Shown piece after piece: positions 1 to 7,709 of a stretch of 33,647 nt of DNA (the stretch's first letter is position 1; every line of letters begins with the position of its first letter). Position numbers and translations under genes: made by a program. The notes under the pieces are model-generated. The model saw only the letters and a list, made by a program, of their open reading frames with translations, was not told where the DNA came from and did not search any database. The stretch is from Candidatus Nucleicultrix amoebiphila FS5 (GTDB taxonomy: Bacteria; Pseudomonadota; Alphaproteobacteria; Caedimonadales; Nucleicultricaceae), in contig NZ_CP008743.1 in the NCBI RefSeq assembly GCF_002117145.1, positions 1,645,001 to 1,678,647 on the forward strand. Reading direction: 5' to 3'.

Positions 1-521
1 TGAGGGATTACGTGTATATCAGTCTGGGTGGAAGTCGCAAAGGCTTATGGCGACAAATTTTGGCCACAAATGTGACGATGGTTTTAGGAGGACTTTGGCA
101 TGGAGCCAATTTAACCTTTGTAGTTTGGGGTGCCATTCATGGTCTTTGTTTGACAGTCAATCAATTGTTTAATAAGTCAGGACTGACTTTACCCAAAGGA
201 CTGGGAAAGGTGTTAACGTTAAGCGTGGTAATGCTGGCTTGGGTCTTTTTTCGTTGTCAGAGTATTCATGATGCTTTTCATTATTGTTCTTCATTGTTTC
301 ATTTTAACGGATCAGAACTTGCAATGGTTAAATCTAAGCAGTTTTTGTTGATCCTGTTGGCTTTAGCAATAGCGATCTTTGGCCCTACGAGCCAGGGGTT
401 GGTTTTTGAAAAATTGCAACCAAAGCGTTTATTGGCAATGGGTCTTGGTACCGCATATTTTATTTTTATATTGTTGATCGGTGATGGGCAGCAAAAAGAA
501 TTTATTTATTTTCAGTTTTAA
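1..521 (+). CDS. MBOAT-family O-acyltransferase, AlgI-like (3' part only)
   Basis: This is the C-terminal part of a membrane-bound O-acyltransferase of the AlgI type, which moves acetyl groups across the inner membrane for acetylation of an exported polysaccharide or wall polymer. The frame is open from base 3 and the visible protein begins with the family motif RDYVYISLGGSRKG, so the true start lies upstream of the window. The segment GGLWHGANLTFVVWGAIHG carries the conserved WHG histidine region of MBOAT enzymes. About four hydrophobic membrane segments follow or surround it. The gene ends 1 base before the ATG of the next gene, an SGNH-type protein, which is the usual partner for AlgI-like enzymes. 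The acceptor polymer cannot be told from sequence. Family assignment is firm; substrate is unknown. Confidence 0.88.
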   Translation, partial: RDYVYISLGGSRKGLWRQILATNVTMVLGGLWHGANLTFVVWGAIHGLCLTVNQLFNKSGLTLPKGLGKVLTLSVVMLAWVFFRCQSIHDAFHYCSSLFHFNGSELAMVKSKQFLLILLALAIAIFGPTSQGLVFEKLQPKRLLAMGLGTAYFIFILLIGDGQQKEFIYFQF

Positions 522-522
522 A

Positions 523-1623
523 ATGACCAGAGGTAGAAAAAATATCAAAGACTGGACAAGATTCCTGCGTGTCATGGTTTTGACCTGGATCGTGTGTTTG
601 TCGACTTATATGTGTTTTTACATTGGAATGGATCCTTATGATCGATTTTTCTTTAAGCAGGATAAACCTGCTCAAACGATTGCTCTTGCCGATCGTTATT
701 TATTGCCCTCTTTGGTGCGGAAAGCTTATTTTGATAGTGTTATTATAGGCACTTCAACTGTTAAACTTTTAAAACCCGAGCAATTAAACCGACAGTTTAA
801 TGGAAGATTTGTGAATCTTGCTATGGCTAGTGCGACGCCCTATGAGCAGATGATGCTTTTAGAAGAGTTTTTAAAGCATCATCCTCGTCCCAAATATGTT
901 TTTATCGCCTTAGATGTTGCCTGGTTTCAAGAAAATCCAACAACTTGGAATGAAAATTTCCATTTTCCAACCTATCTTTTTGAAGAAAACTTGACCGAAG
1001 ATTTTAAAAACGCTTTCAGTCTTCTTAATCTCAAAAATTCTTTTAAAAAATTGGGGACTTATTTACGTATTAAGCCTCATGAAAACCGATTTGATGGTTA
1101 TGAATGTTTTGTGCCCCCTCTTGAAGAATATAATTTAAGAAAGGCTCAAGAACATATTTATAATCAACAAACTCCTATGAAAAACGTGGGCTTTCAAAGG
1201 AGTGATTTGATTGATTATGAAGGAAACAAGAAGAATTTTTCTTTTCCTCAGCAATTACGATTAAAACAGCTCTTAGCGAAATTGCCTCAAGAGACCGTAA
1301 AAGTATTATTTTTGGTTCCGTATCATGTGCATCTTCAGTCGAATAATATCAATAGTCAAGGGGCGCGTTGGAAGGCTTTCAAATCCAGTTACGGAAAATT
1401 AGCTCTTAATTTTACGAATACCCACGTTATTGATTTTATGATCCATTCCTCCATGACGGAAAACGATGAACACTATTGGGATGCACTTCATTATACACAA
1501 ACTGTTGCTGAGCAGATCTGTGATTGTCTTTATCAGGCTGTAACACTCAATAGAAAAGAAGATCGATTTACCCACATTCGATCTTTTAAATCCACAGAAG
1601 ACATGCAAATTAAGTCAGATTAA
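523..1623 (+). CDS. Membrane-anchored SGNH/AlgJ-AlgX-like protein, probable O-acetylation partner
   Basis: From ATG 523 the protein is 366 residues. It has one N-terminal membrane segment (about residues 14-36) and then a periplasmic domain. Residues GTST (76-79) fit SGNH block I with Ser78 as nucleophile, NLAMASATPYEQ follows as a likely second block, and WDALHY gives the Asp320-x-x-His323 pair of block V. This layout matches the SGNH acetyltransferase or esterase proteins that pair with AlgI-type MBOAT enzymes and complete polymer O-acetylation in the periplasm. It lies 1 base after the MBOAT gene, so the two are probably co-transcribed and coupled. In-frame GTG 481 and ATG 484 would add 13-14 residues inside the MBOAT gene; no strong ribosome binding site separates the options. 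Motif reading is by eye and the exact family is inference. Confidence 0.72.
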   Translation: MTRGRKNIKDWTRFLRVMVLTWIVCLSTYMCFYIGMDPYDRFFFKQDKPAQTIALADRYLLPSLVRKAYFDSVIIGTSTVKLLKPEQLNRQFNGRFVNLAMASATPYEQMMLLEEFLKHHPRPKYVFIALDVAWFQENPTTWNENFHFPTYLFEENLTEDFKNAFSLLNLKNSFKKLGTYLRIKPHENRFDGYECFVPPLEEYNLRKAQEHIYNQQTPMKNVGFQRSDLIDYEGNKKNFSFPQQLRLKQLLAKLPQETVKVLFLVPYHVHLQSNNINSQGARWKAFKSSYGKLALNFTNTHVIDFMIHSSMTENDEHYWDALHYTQTVAEQICDCLYQAVTLNRKEDRFTHIRSFKSTEDMQIKSD

Positions 1624-1664
1624 TCAGGAAGATATTTTTTTTCCTTAACGATTATTAATCTTTT
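1617..1664 (+). terminator. Possible weak terminator after the O-acetylation pair
   Basis: AGATTAAT (1617-1624) is complementary to ATTAATCT (1654-1661), enclosing an inner AGGAA...TTCCT pairing, and the right arm runs into TTTT. The stem is AT-rich and the loop long, so termination would be weak. It spans the stop codon of the SGNH gene. Confidence 0.3.
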
Positions 1665-1712
1665 AAAAACCATTTTTCATTCAAACTAAACGCGTGATCA
1701 AAGGAGATTGTT

Positions 1713-2291
1713 TTGGTACGAAATATATTTCAAATAACCAAAAATGTGCTTTTCATAGGAATACCTTGTCTCTTAATCGTAAGAGAGGCTCATTCCTCAA
1801 ACTCTTTACTTGAACAATTTAGTGATGATGCAATTCTGCCCTTTAAACGATCAACATATGTGAACAAGAATGCCATTAATCAATATGTTCAAGAACTTAT
1901 TGATTTGAGTCAGGAGAAGTTTTGTTCAGAGAATTTGACGAAGGCGATGACAGTTAATCGTCTCATCCTCGTAAGCAAGGTTAAGACCTTTTTAAGAGAT
2001 TTAACAAACGCTGATTTACTGTTTTATCTGGATATTACGGCCCTCATGGAAAGAATTAATGATGTTTGGCTTTTTAATGAAAATGATGAAGCAATCTCTG
2101 TTGTTGGATCTTCTAGGCAGTTTACTAAAAAAATTTCTACGTTTTATGGAGCTCTTGATAAATTTATTGAAAAATATACATGCAATCCTCATATGAGCAT
2201 CAATCCAGCCCTTGCGAGCGGCACGTTAGTATTACTTTATATCGAAAAATCTATTATAGCCCAGAAGTTCAGCCAGCATGTCTTATATTAA
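1713..2291 (+). CDS. Hypothetical secreted protein, 192 residues
   Basis: I do not recognise this protein. It starts at TTG 1713, six bases after a good AAGGAG site (1701-1706), which decides the start. Residues about 8-27 are hydrophobic and followed by SSN, consistent with a Sec signal peptide or a single anchor. The rest looks mostly helical, with two isolated cysteines (in KFCSEN and YTCNPH) that could form a disulfide outside the cytoplasm. A second hydrophobic stretch lies near the C terminus (GTLVLLYIEKSIIA). The last 14 bases overlap the next gene, so the two unknowns are probably translated together. No catalytic motif is visible. The function is unknown. Confidence 0.62.
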   Translation: MVRNIFQITKNVLFIGIPCLLIVREAHSSNSLLEQFSDDAILPFKRSTYVNKNAINQYVQELIDLSQEKFCSENLTKAMTVNRLILVSKVKTFLRDLTNADLLFYLDITALMERINDVWLFNENDEAISVVGSSRQFTKKISTFYGALDKFIEKYTCNPHMSINPALASGTLVLLYIEKSIIAQKFSQHVLY

Positions 2292-3438
2292 AGCTTTCTT
2301 TCCTGTTTTTATTTTTAGTTTTGTAGCCCTTTTCTCTACAGGGGGACAAAAATCATTCGCCAGCCAAGAAGAAGTGATATCAGAACAACCTAAAAAGAAA
2401 AGAAACGAAAAAATTGAGAGGAGTTTGGGACGTTTGGATATTCTTATTACCTCTAAAATTAAACAACCCCTTACTCTCGAAGAAATAGATGAATTAAAAG
2501 CTTTAGAAAATCGACGAGAGGATGCGCAAAAAGATACGAACGTTCATGGTCTTAATAATTCACAAGTAGCACGGTTAGAGCAACTTTCTAAGATGAGATA
2601 TGAAGCACAATTACTCGTAGAAGAGGAAGAGTCAATAAGTTCAGTTCTTAGTTTTCTAAAGGAGAAGAAAGGGGAGGTTGGAAAAGTAGAATTTTTGGAT
2701 CACTTTAAAAAGATTAAGTCTGTTTTCTATCGTCAGCTCATTCATTTATATTTAAGTAAACTTTATCTTGAAGGGGAAGCTTTTATAGATTTAAAGGGAC
2801 AACTTATCGATGAAGGTGATTTTATGCGCATCTACAATATTTTTGCAAAAGAGCGTGATGCTTTAATTAATAAAGCATTGGAAGATGAAATGGTCACAAT
2901 TCCCAGAGATGCTTTTATTACGAGTCGTCAAGCAGTGTTAAAGGAAAGAATTAAACTTGATCAGAGTCCAATTTTTCTAGATTTACTTGCTGGTTTTGAT
3001 CCTGAAAGTGAAGGCGATTTATCCGCTCAAGCAATCACACTGAGTGAAGAGAAAGATCTTACTGCTGAACAAGCCTTTGCATATCACCAAGGCAAATTAT
3101 TGTTGGAATCATATAATGCTGAGCGAGGAGATAAGCTGAAATCATATCACTCCATTGAAAGAAAAATTATAGATCGCGTTGCCATTAAAGATGCTTTATC
3201 GAACGGGCTTTCAGAAGGATATGACCAAGATCTCTATGTACGAAGTATTATTGCAGAAGCCGATTTAAGAGTGATTCAGAGCTATCTTGATTCTATTCGT
3301 GGAGCCGTGAGTATCAAATTTAGTTCAGAAAAATTTATGGGCAAACTATTAAAAAAAATGGCTCTTGAAGATGGAGTTTTGCCCTTGTTCGAAATAGCAA
3401 AATTCGTAGATCTTAAAAAGGAAATGGAAGGCGATTAA
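2278..3438 (+). CDS. Hypothetical secreted, charged helical protein, 386 residues
   Basis: I do not recognise this protein. The N terminus has a clear signal peptide (a basic start, hydrophobic residues 7-20, likely cleavage after SFAS near residue 29). The mature part is very rich in Glu, Lys and Leu and predicted helical or coiled coil by eye. Two degenerate copies of a 20-residue unit are visible: residues 65-84 (LTLEEIDELKALENRREDAQ) and 92-111 (LNNSQVARLEQLSKMRYEAQ), sharing the pattern L-x(8)-L-x2-L-x3-R-x-(D/E)-A-Q. The ATG lies inside the preceding gene with no strong ribosome site, suggesting translational coupling. It converges on hda with 3 bases between the stops. It may be an envelope or host-interaction protein, but this is only inference from secretion and lack of recognised homology. 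Confidence 0.68.
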   Translation: MSYIKAFFPVFIFSFVALFSTGGQKSFASQEEVISEQPKKKRNEKIERSLGRLDILITSKIKQPLTLEEIDELKALENRREDAQKDTNVHGLNNSQVARLEQLSKMRYEAQLLVEEEESISSVLSFLKEKKGEVGKVEFLDHFKKIKSVFYRQLIHLYLSKLYLEGEAFIDLKGQLIDEGDFMRIYNIFAKERDALINKALEDEMVTIPRDAFITSRQAVLKERIKLDQSPIFLDLLAGFDPESEGDLSAQAITLSEEKDLTAEQAFAYHQGKLLLESYNAERGDKLKSYHSIERKIIDRVAIKDALSNGLSEGYDQDLYVRSIIAEADLRVIQSYLDSIRGAVSIKFSSEKFMGKLLKKMALEDGVLPLFEIAKFVDLKKEMEGD

Positions 3439-3458
3439 ATTTTAATCGATTTTACTTT
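3432..3458 (+). terminator. Palindromic terminator between converging genes
   Basis: CGATTAAA (3432-3439) and TTTAATCG (3441-3448) form a near-perfect palindrome over both stop codons, followed on the plus strand by ATTTTACTTT. It could end transcription of the secreted-protein gene and perhaps of hda from the other side. The stem is short and AT-rich, so strength is uncertain. Confidence 0.4.
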
Positions 3459-4092
3459 CTAAAACTTTGCGTATGGTTTGGATATTAATTTTTTGTCCTT
3501 CTGCTAGACTGCGTTGATTTAACGTACTGATAAAAGTATGGAGCGTCTCAAAAGTACGTGGCATACGGGTTAGTAAATAGTCCAAGGTTTTTGGAGAAAC
3601 TCGAAGTTGGAGATCTGCGAGTTTCTTCATTAAAACAGCCCGTAATAATGCATCATCAGGATTTTCAAGTCCAACAGTTGGTAAACTTAGAAGACGTGAT
3701 CTTAAGTCAGCGAGTTGAATTTTCCAATGATTTGGAGGGGTTTCAGTGCAAATGAGAAAGAAGCGTTTTTGTTCATGAGACGTATTGTAAAAATGAAAGA
3801 GATCAGTTTCATAATCAAGTAAATTAAAGCCATCAAGTACGACATTAGATTGTAAGTCTTGGACGTTATGGAAATTTTCTAAAAAAATGGCTTGCGCTTT
3901 TTTTTGCCATACATGCGCTAAATGGGTTTTCCCAGATCCGGGAGGACCATATATAACCAATCCTTGACCAGGCCATTCTGGCCAACGGTTAACCCACTGA
4001 TACGCGTTGCTATTAGCGGTGCTTTGAAAAAAAGTTTCGGAAGTATAAGTCTCTTGGTGAGGCAGAGAAAAAGTAAATTGTCGTGATGTCAT
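3442..4092 (-). CDS. hda: DnaA-related regulator Hda/HdaA
   Basis: This 216-residue protein is an AAA+ domain of the DnaA family without the DNA-binding domain IV, the architecture of Hda. Hda works with the DNA-loaded sliding clamp to stimulate ATP hydrolysis by DnaA and so prevents re-initiation. Visible motifs are Walker A (GPPGSGKTH, 49-57), a Walker B-like VVLD (84-87) and the arginine-containing DLRSRL box (129-134). The N-terminal QFTFSLPH resembles the clamp-binding QL(S/T)LPL-type peptide of Hda. Its ATG overlaps the TGA of the AI-2E permease gene (ATGA), making it the last gene of the pepA-led operon. Linkage of hda to an AI-2E permease and a CDP-alcohol phosphatidyltransferase is typical of alphaproteobacteria. 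Confidence 0.87.
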   Translation of the reverse strand: MTSRQFTFSLPHQETYTSETFFQSTANSNAYQWVNRWPEWPGQGLVIYGPPGSGKTHLAHVWQKKAQAIFLENFHNVQDLQSNVVLDGFNLLDYETDLFHFYNTSHEQKRFFLICTETPPNHWKIQLADLRSRLLSLPTVGLENPDDALLRAVLMKKLADLQLRVSPKTLDYLLTRMPRTFETLHTFISTLNQRSLAEGQKINIQTIRKVLESKID

Positions 4093-5180
4093 TTGATCTT
4101 TGATTTACTTGAAAGCCCTTTATAATAAGGACTTTTTAAATACTGATCGATAATAAAACGTACAAGAACTCCTAAAGTTGCTGCTATAGGCATAGCTACT
4201 AACAATCCCCAAAAGCCAAAGAGAACGCCACCTGCAAGCAATGAAAAAATGATCCATACAGGATGCAAGCCTATACGATCGCCGACCAGTTTGGGAGTGA
4301 GAACATTGCCTTCTAATAGCTGTCCTATCAATAAAACTAAACCAACAGTTCCAATAGATGTCCAGCTATCAAATTGAGCAAAGGCAACACCAAAGGCAGC
4401 CATTGCACCAATGAGAAATCCAAAATAGGGAATAAAAGCAAGACAGCCTGTGACAAACCCAATTGTAATTGCAAAATCAAGACCAGTTAGTAAAAACCCG
4501 ATACTATAAAGGGTAGCTAAGATTAAGCATACTGTCGCTTGACCGCGTATATAGCCAGCTAATGTTTTATTAATTAAGTTCACCTGTTGACGGATTGTCT
4601 TTGCATGTTCACGAGGGAGTAAATGATTCAGGATTTCTATGATATGAGGCCAATCTCTTAACAAATAAAAAGCGACAACAGGCGTTAGGATCACGAGAGA
4701 AAGAAGGTTTGCAAGAGCCAAACTGTTTGTTAAGAGTCCAGCAACAAGTTTTAGTCCCCAAGAAAGCATATCCCCCAAGTAGCTTTTTGCAGTTTCTTTA
4801 AGATGAGAAAGATCTTTAATTTCAATATACTGAGAGACTTTTTGAATAATGGGAAAGAGTGTTTGGTAAATGCGCTCTCCATAATCAGGCAAATGCTCAG
4901 CCAAAATCAATAGCTCTTTTTTCAATAAAGGGATCGCAAAAAACAGCACGCTGCCGATAGCAGCAAAGAACATAAGTATTAAGAGGATAGTGATTAATGC
5001 TCGCGGGATTTTGAAAAACTCAATTCGAGTTGCGAGTGGATTTAAAAGATAAGCAACTAAAATACCAGCAATAAAGGGAAGAAGAATACCACTAATCATG
5101 TAAAGGAAAAAACCAATGGAGACGAAGAAAAAAGTCCAAAGAAGAGCTTTTTGGCGTTTTGTTGGACTAACTGTTGTCAC
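4089..5180 (-). CDS. AI-2E/PerM family membrane transporter
   Basis: The 363-residue protein belongs to the AI-2E exporter (UPF0118, PerM) family of polytopic inner-membrane proteins. About seven to eight hydrophobic segments are seen: two at the N terminus, one near residue 65, then a soluble region (about 85-150) and a dense C-terminal membrane block with GxLAFIPYFGFLIGA and the family-typical LLIGQLLEGNVLTPKLVG. The start is GTG 5180, which overlaps the TGA of the upstream gene (GTGA), so translation is coupled. Family members export varied small solutes; the substrate here is unknown. The basic tail SSKSKIK ends in the ATGA overlap with hda. Confidence 0.85.
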   Translation of the reverse strand: MTTVSPTKRQKALLWTFFFVSIGFFLYMISGILLPFIAGILVAYLLNPLATRIEFFKIPRALITILLILMFFAAIGSVLFFAIPLLKKELLILAEHLPDYGERIYQTLFPIIQKVSQYIEIKDLSHLKETAKSYLGDMLSWGLKLVAGLLTNSLALANLLSLVILTPVVAFYLLRDWPHIIEILNHLLPREHAKTIRQQVNLINKTLAGYIRGQATVCLILATLYSIGFLLTGLDFAITIGFVTGCLAFIPYFGFLIGAMAAFGVAFAQFDSWTSIGTVGLVLLIGQLLEGNVLTPKLVGDRIGLHPVWIIFSLLAGGVLFGFWGLLVAMPIAATLGVLVRFIIDQYLKSPYYKGLSSKSKIK

Positions 5181-5719
5181 GACAAAGAATCCTTTTTCAT
5201 GATTTTAACCCACAGAACAACATACCCCGCACCCGAAATAAAAGTTGTGAGTGCTGTTAGACTCGTCAAACTCTCAAGCATATAAGGGAAATTAAAAGAC
5301 CAAACCCTTTCTCCCATAACATACACGACAAGAAGGATTTGGAGAAGGGTGTTGAGTTTACTAATCAAAAGAGGCTGAACCTGAAGTTTTTTTTCCAAAA
5401 GAATTAATAAAATAGCGCCACCTACAATCATAGCGTCTCTAAAGGTTACAAAAATAATCAACCAAATTGGGATCAATCCTTTGACCCCGAGAGCGATGAA
5501 CGCGCCTGTTAGTAAACACTTATCGGCAATTGGATCAAGATAAGATCCAATGATCGAGTGGTCTTTTAAAGCACGCGCCAAAATGCCATCAAGGATGTCC
5601 GAAAGTCCTGCTAAAATAAATACGTAAAACGCTGCTACAGTTCGTCCAGAAAGAAGTAACCATATCAGTATCGGTGTGGTGAAAAGCCGACCAAGACTAA
5701 TAAAATTAGGCCAAGTCAT
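5177..5719 (-). CDS. CDP-alcohol phosphatidyltransferase (phospholipid synthesis)
   Basis: The 180-residue membrane enzyme carries the complete CDP-alcohol phosphatidyltransferase signature: Asp41, Asp44-Gly45, Ala48-Arg49, Gly58, Asp62 and Asp66. These aspartates bind two metal ions, with Asp66 the expected catalytic base. The enzyme joins a phosphatidyl group from CDP-diacylglycerol to an alcohol, most often glycerol-3-phosphate in proteins of this length (PgsA type). About five to six membrane helices are visible. The gene starts at ATG 5719, overlapping the stop of the DUF2066 gene by 4 bases. The alcohol substrate is not decided by the sequence; the hda-linked alphaproteobacterial copy is often annotated only at family level, so no symbol is given. 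Confidence 0.86.
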   Translation of the reverse strand: MTWPNFISLGRLFTTPILIWLLLSGRTVAAFYVFILAGLSDILDGILARALKDHSIIGSYLDPIADKCLLTGAFIALGVKGLIPIWLIIFVTFRDAMIVGGAILLILLEKKLQVQPLLISKLNTLLQILLVVYVMGERVWSFNFPYMLESLTSLTALTTFISGAGYVVLWVKIMKKDSLS

Positions 5720-6795
5720 GGAATGTTACTCGCGTTGTTAATTATTCCTGTCATAGGAGACAAGGACAAAGTCCATGTTCCATCAAGCTGTTCAATCATT
5801 ATGCCCAGTTGTCTAAGTTGAGGAAGACATTGGTCAATATTGCTATTTAAGCTTAGACGCAACTTTCCACTCTCGCGAGTCAACTCTAAAACTTGTGAAG
5901 ACAAAACACATTTTGCTTTTTCTAAAATTTGGCGCGTATGAATCCAATCTTGAAAAGAATTTATAGGAACAAAAATATCAACGATTTCTTGAGGTTTTAT
6001 AGTGGTTGAAGACGTGCTTAAGGGATGTTTGATATACTCTAATATAAGTTGTTGCGCTTCTGAGTAAGCTTGTGTTTCACTGGTTTTTAAATTAAAAGCA
6101 TCTGCTTGAAGCATAGCGTCTTTAGTAAAATTAATTAACTCAATGGTTTGATCGTTGAGGACCGCTAGAACACCACGTTCTGTATGATAGTGATTTAAGA
6201 GTTTAGCAAACGCTTGTTGGTCTTGGTTTTTATAAGATTTTATAGGTAAGATTTTTAAATCTTCAAGGTCTGCTAAGGGAAGAATAATGTTCTCATGTTC
6301 TTTTGGATCTTCGTTCCAGAAATTAAACCAAGGATTGTTTCCATCCCACAAATGAATTTTCTCTTGTTCCACAAGAACCGGAATGAGAAGAACTTTTGTT
6401 GTTTTTGTGATTGATTGGTTGAGAGTATTAGAATCTTTCTTGAGAATCTTGTTGATGGATTTTGGCTTAAACTCAATATTAAAAGTAGCACTATAGCGCA
6501 TAGAAGATTGCTTTTCTCTCACTACTTCAAGTGTTTTAATAATTTCTTCTAAAGTTTCATCGCTGATTTTTTGTAAGTTTGATTGTTCAACAGGTGTAAA
6601 ATTATTTTCAAGCAAAACTTGAAAAGCTTTTCGTCGAGCTTCAATTAAAGCTTGTTCTCTTGCTTTGGTAACGGATTCAGCAGTCACATCAACTTCAACA
6701 TCCTCGATAAGATAGTTTGAAGCATAGAGAACGGGGGAAAAGCTCAAAAATAGGATGGCGCTGATCACATAAGAAATAAAGCGCATGCTAAACAT
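5716..6795 (-). CDS. DUF2066-domain exported protein
   Basis: The protein is 359 residues from ATG 6795. That start is preferred because AAGGAG stands 10 bases upstream, just past the ndk stop, and the protein then opens with a standard signal peptide (MFSMRFISY, hydrophobic core, SPVLYAS). The open frame extends farther upstream into ndk, but that extension would bury the signal. After the signal, residues resemble the DUF2066 family: a beta strand with DVEVDVTAES followed by the helix AREQALIEARRKAFQVLL. The role of DUF2066 proteins is not established; they are envelope-directed and widely linked to this lipid and hda cluster. It ends in an ATGA overlap with the phosphatidyltransferase gene. 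Confidence 0.78.
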   Translation of the reverse strand: MFSMRFISYVISAILFLSFSPVLYASNYLIEDVEVDVTAESVTKAREQALIEARRKAFQVLLENNFTPVEQSNLQKISDETLEEIIKTLEVVREKQSSMRYSATFNIEFKPKSINKILKKDSNTLNQSITKTTKVLLIPVLVEQEKIHLWDGNNPWFNFWNEDPKEHENIILPLADLEDLKILPIKSYKNQDQQAFAKLLNHYHTERGVLAVLNDQTIELINFTKDAMLQADAFNLKTSETQAYSEAQQLILEYIKHPLSTSSTTIKPQEIVDIFVPINSFQDWIHTRQILEKAKCVLSSQVLELTRESGKLRLSLNSNIDQCLPQLRQLGIMIEQLDGTWTLSLSPMTGIINNASNIP

Positions 6796-6817
6796 TTTTT
6801 GAGCTCTCCTTTTTGAG

Positions 6818-7240
6818 TTAGCCAACGATTTCCATGTCGCTGAAGAAGAAAGCGATTTCAATTGCAGCGTTTTCTTTTGAATCCGATCCATGAACGGAAT
6901 TCGCTTCAATTGACTCAGCAAATTCTTTGCGAATAGTGCCTTCATCCGCATTAGCAGGATTGGTCGCTCCCATCACTTTGCGATATTGTTCAACTGCATT
7001 GACTCCTTCTAAAACTTGGACCACTACTGGACCAGAACACATAAAAGAACATAAATCATTAAAAAATGAACGTTCAGCATGTACAGCGTAAAATTTCTCA
7101 GCGTGCTTTTGTGTTAGTAACAATCTCTTTTGCGCAATAATTCTGAGACCCTCGCGCTCAATAAGTGCATTAATGGCGCCAGTAATATTGCGGCGAGTTG
7201 CATCGGGTTTAATGATAGAAAGTGTTCTTTGTAATGCCAT
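6818..7240 (-). CDS. ndk: Nucleoside diphosphate kinase
   Basis: This cytoplasmic enzyme moves the terminal phosphate from ATP to other nucleoside diphosphates through a phospho-histidine. The 140-residue length is standard. The N terminus [10 protein letters not shown], the substrate segment [18 protein letters not shown] and the active-site NSVHGSDS with His117 are all present and intact. The start codon ATG 7240 lies 21 bases after the holC stop with a GAGAAAA-type site upstream. It is the third gene of the pepA-led operon. Nothing unusual is seen. Confidence 0.97.
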   Translation of the reverse strand: MALQRTLSIIKPDATRRNITGAINALIEREGLRIIAQKRLLLTQKHAEKFYAVHAERSFFNDLCSFMCSGPVVVQVLEGVNAVEQYRKVMGATNPANADEGTIRKEFAESIEANSVHGSDSKENAAIEIAFFFSDMEIVG

Positions 7241-7261
7241 AAGTTTTCTCCATAAAAAAAT

Positions 7262-7708
7262 TTATTGTTTTTCCCAGCTTCCTTCTTGGGTTTGTTTCCA
7301 ATAGGTGAGGGGGATACCCTTTGAGCTGTAATTTTTCCAACGTTTGCGTGCTTCACTGACTTGATCTTCATCACGACCACTAAATATATCGATGATGCGT
7401 TCAAAGCCATCTAAATTATCGAGTGTCATGCCGTTTGTTATCACGATGACCGATGCATCATTAGGATTTTCTAAGCGCGTCGTCAACCATATTGGTTGAT
7501 CTTCTGGAAAACCCTCTTTTGCTGATCCATGAGGAAGAAAAGCTCCAGAAGAGAAAGTCCATAAAACCATGTTGAGTTCCGATAGGCGTTCTTCCGAGTC
7601 AACAAGGACAATAGTCCGTAACTTAAGTGAATAAATTTTATCCAAAAGCTTAGGCAGCGCTTTCTCAAGGGGAGTAGATTGTAAATGATAAAAGCTTGCT
7701 TCTGTCAT
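7262..7708 (-). CDS. holC: DNA polymerase III chi subunit
   Basis: From ATG 7708 the protein is 148 residues, the usual size for HolC, and begins TEASFYHLQSTPLEKALPKL. Chi is an accessory subunit of the DNA polymerase III clamp loader that contacts single-strand binding protein. The family pattern is visible: the LPKLLDKIYSLKLRTIVL opening, LWTFSSGAFLPHG with the conserved FLPHG, and the QPIWLTT strand. The frame is open upstream within pepA, but pepA-holC adjacency and homology at the N terminus favour this start, which follows the pepA stop by 1 base. The C-terminal segment SEARKRWKNYSSKG fits chi proteins. The pepA-holC pairing is conserved across proteobacteria. Confidence 0.88.
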   Translation of the reverse strand: MTEASFYHLQSTPLEKALPKLLDKIYSLKLRTIVLVDSEERLSELNMVLWTFSSGAFLPHGSAKEGFPEDQPIWLTTRLENPNDASVIVITNGMTLDNLDGFERIIDIFSGRDEDQVSEARKRWKNYSSKGIPLTYWKQTQEGSWEKQ

Positions 7709-7709
7709 T

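Noticed and set aside
6818-6951. N-terminal extension of the DUF2066 protein into ndk
   Set aside because: The extension would precede a clear signal peptide, and an AAGGAG site supports the start at 6795.
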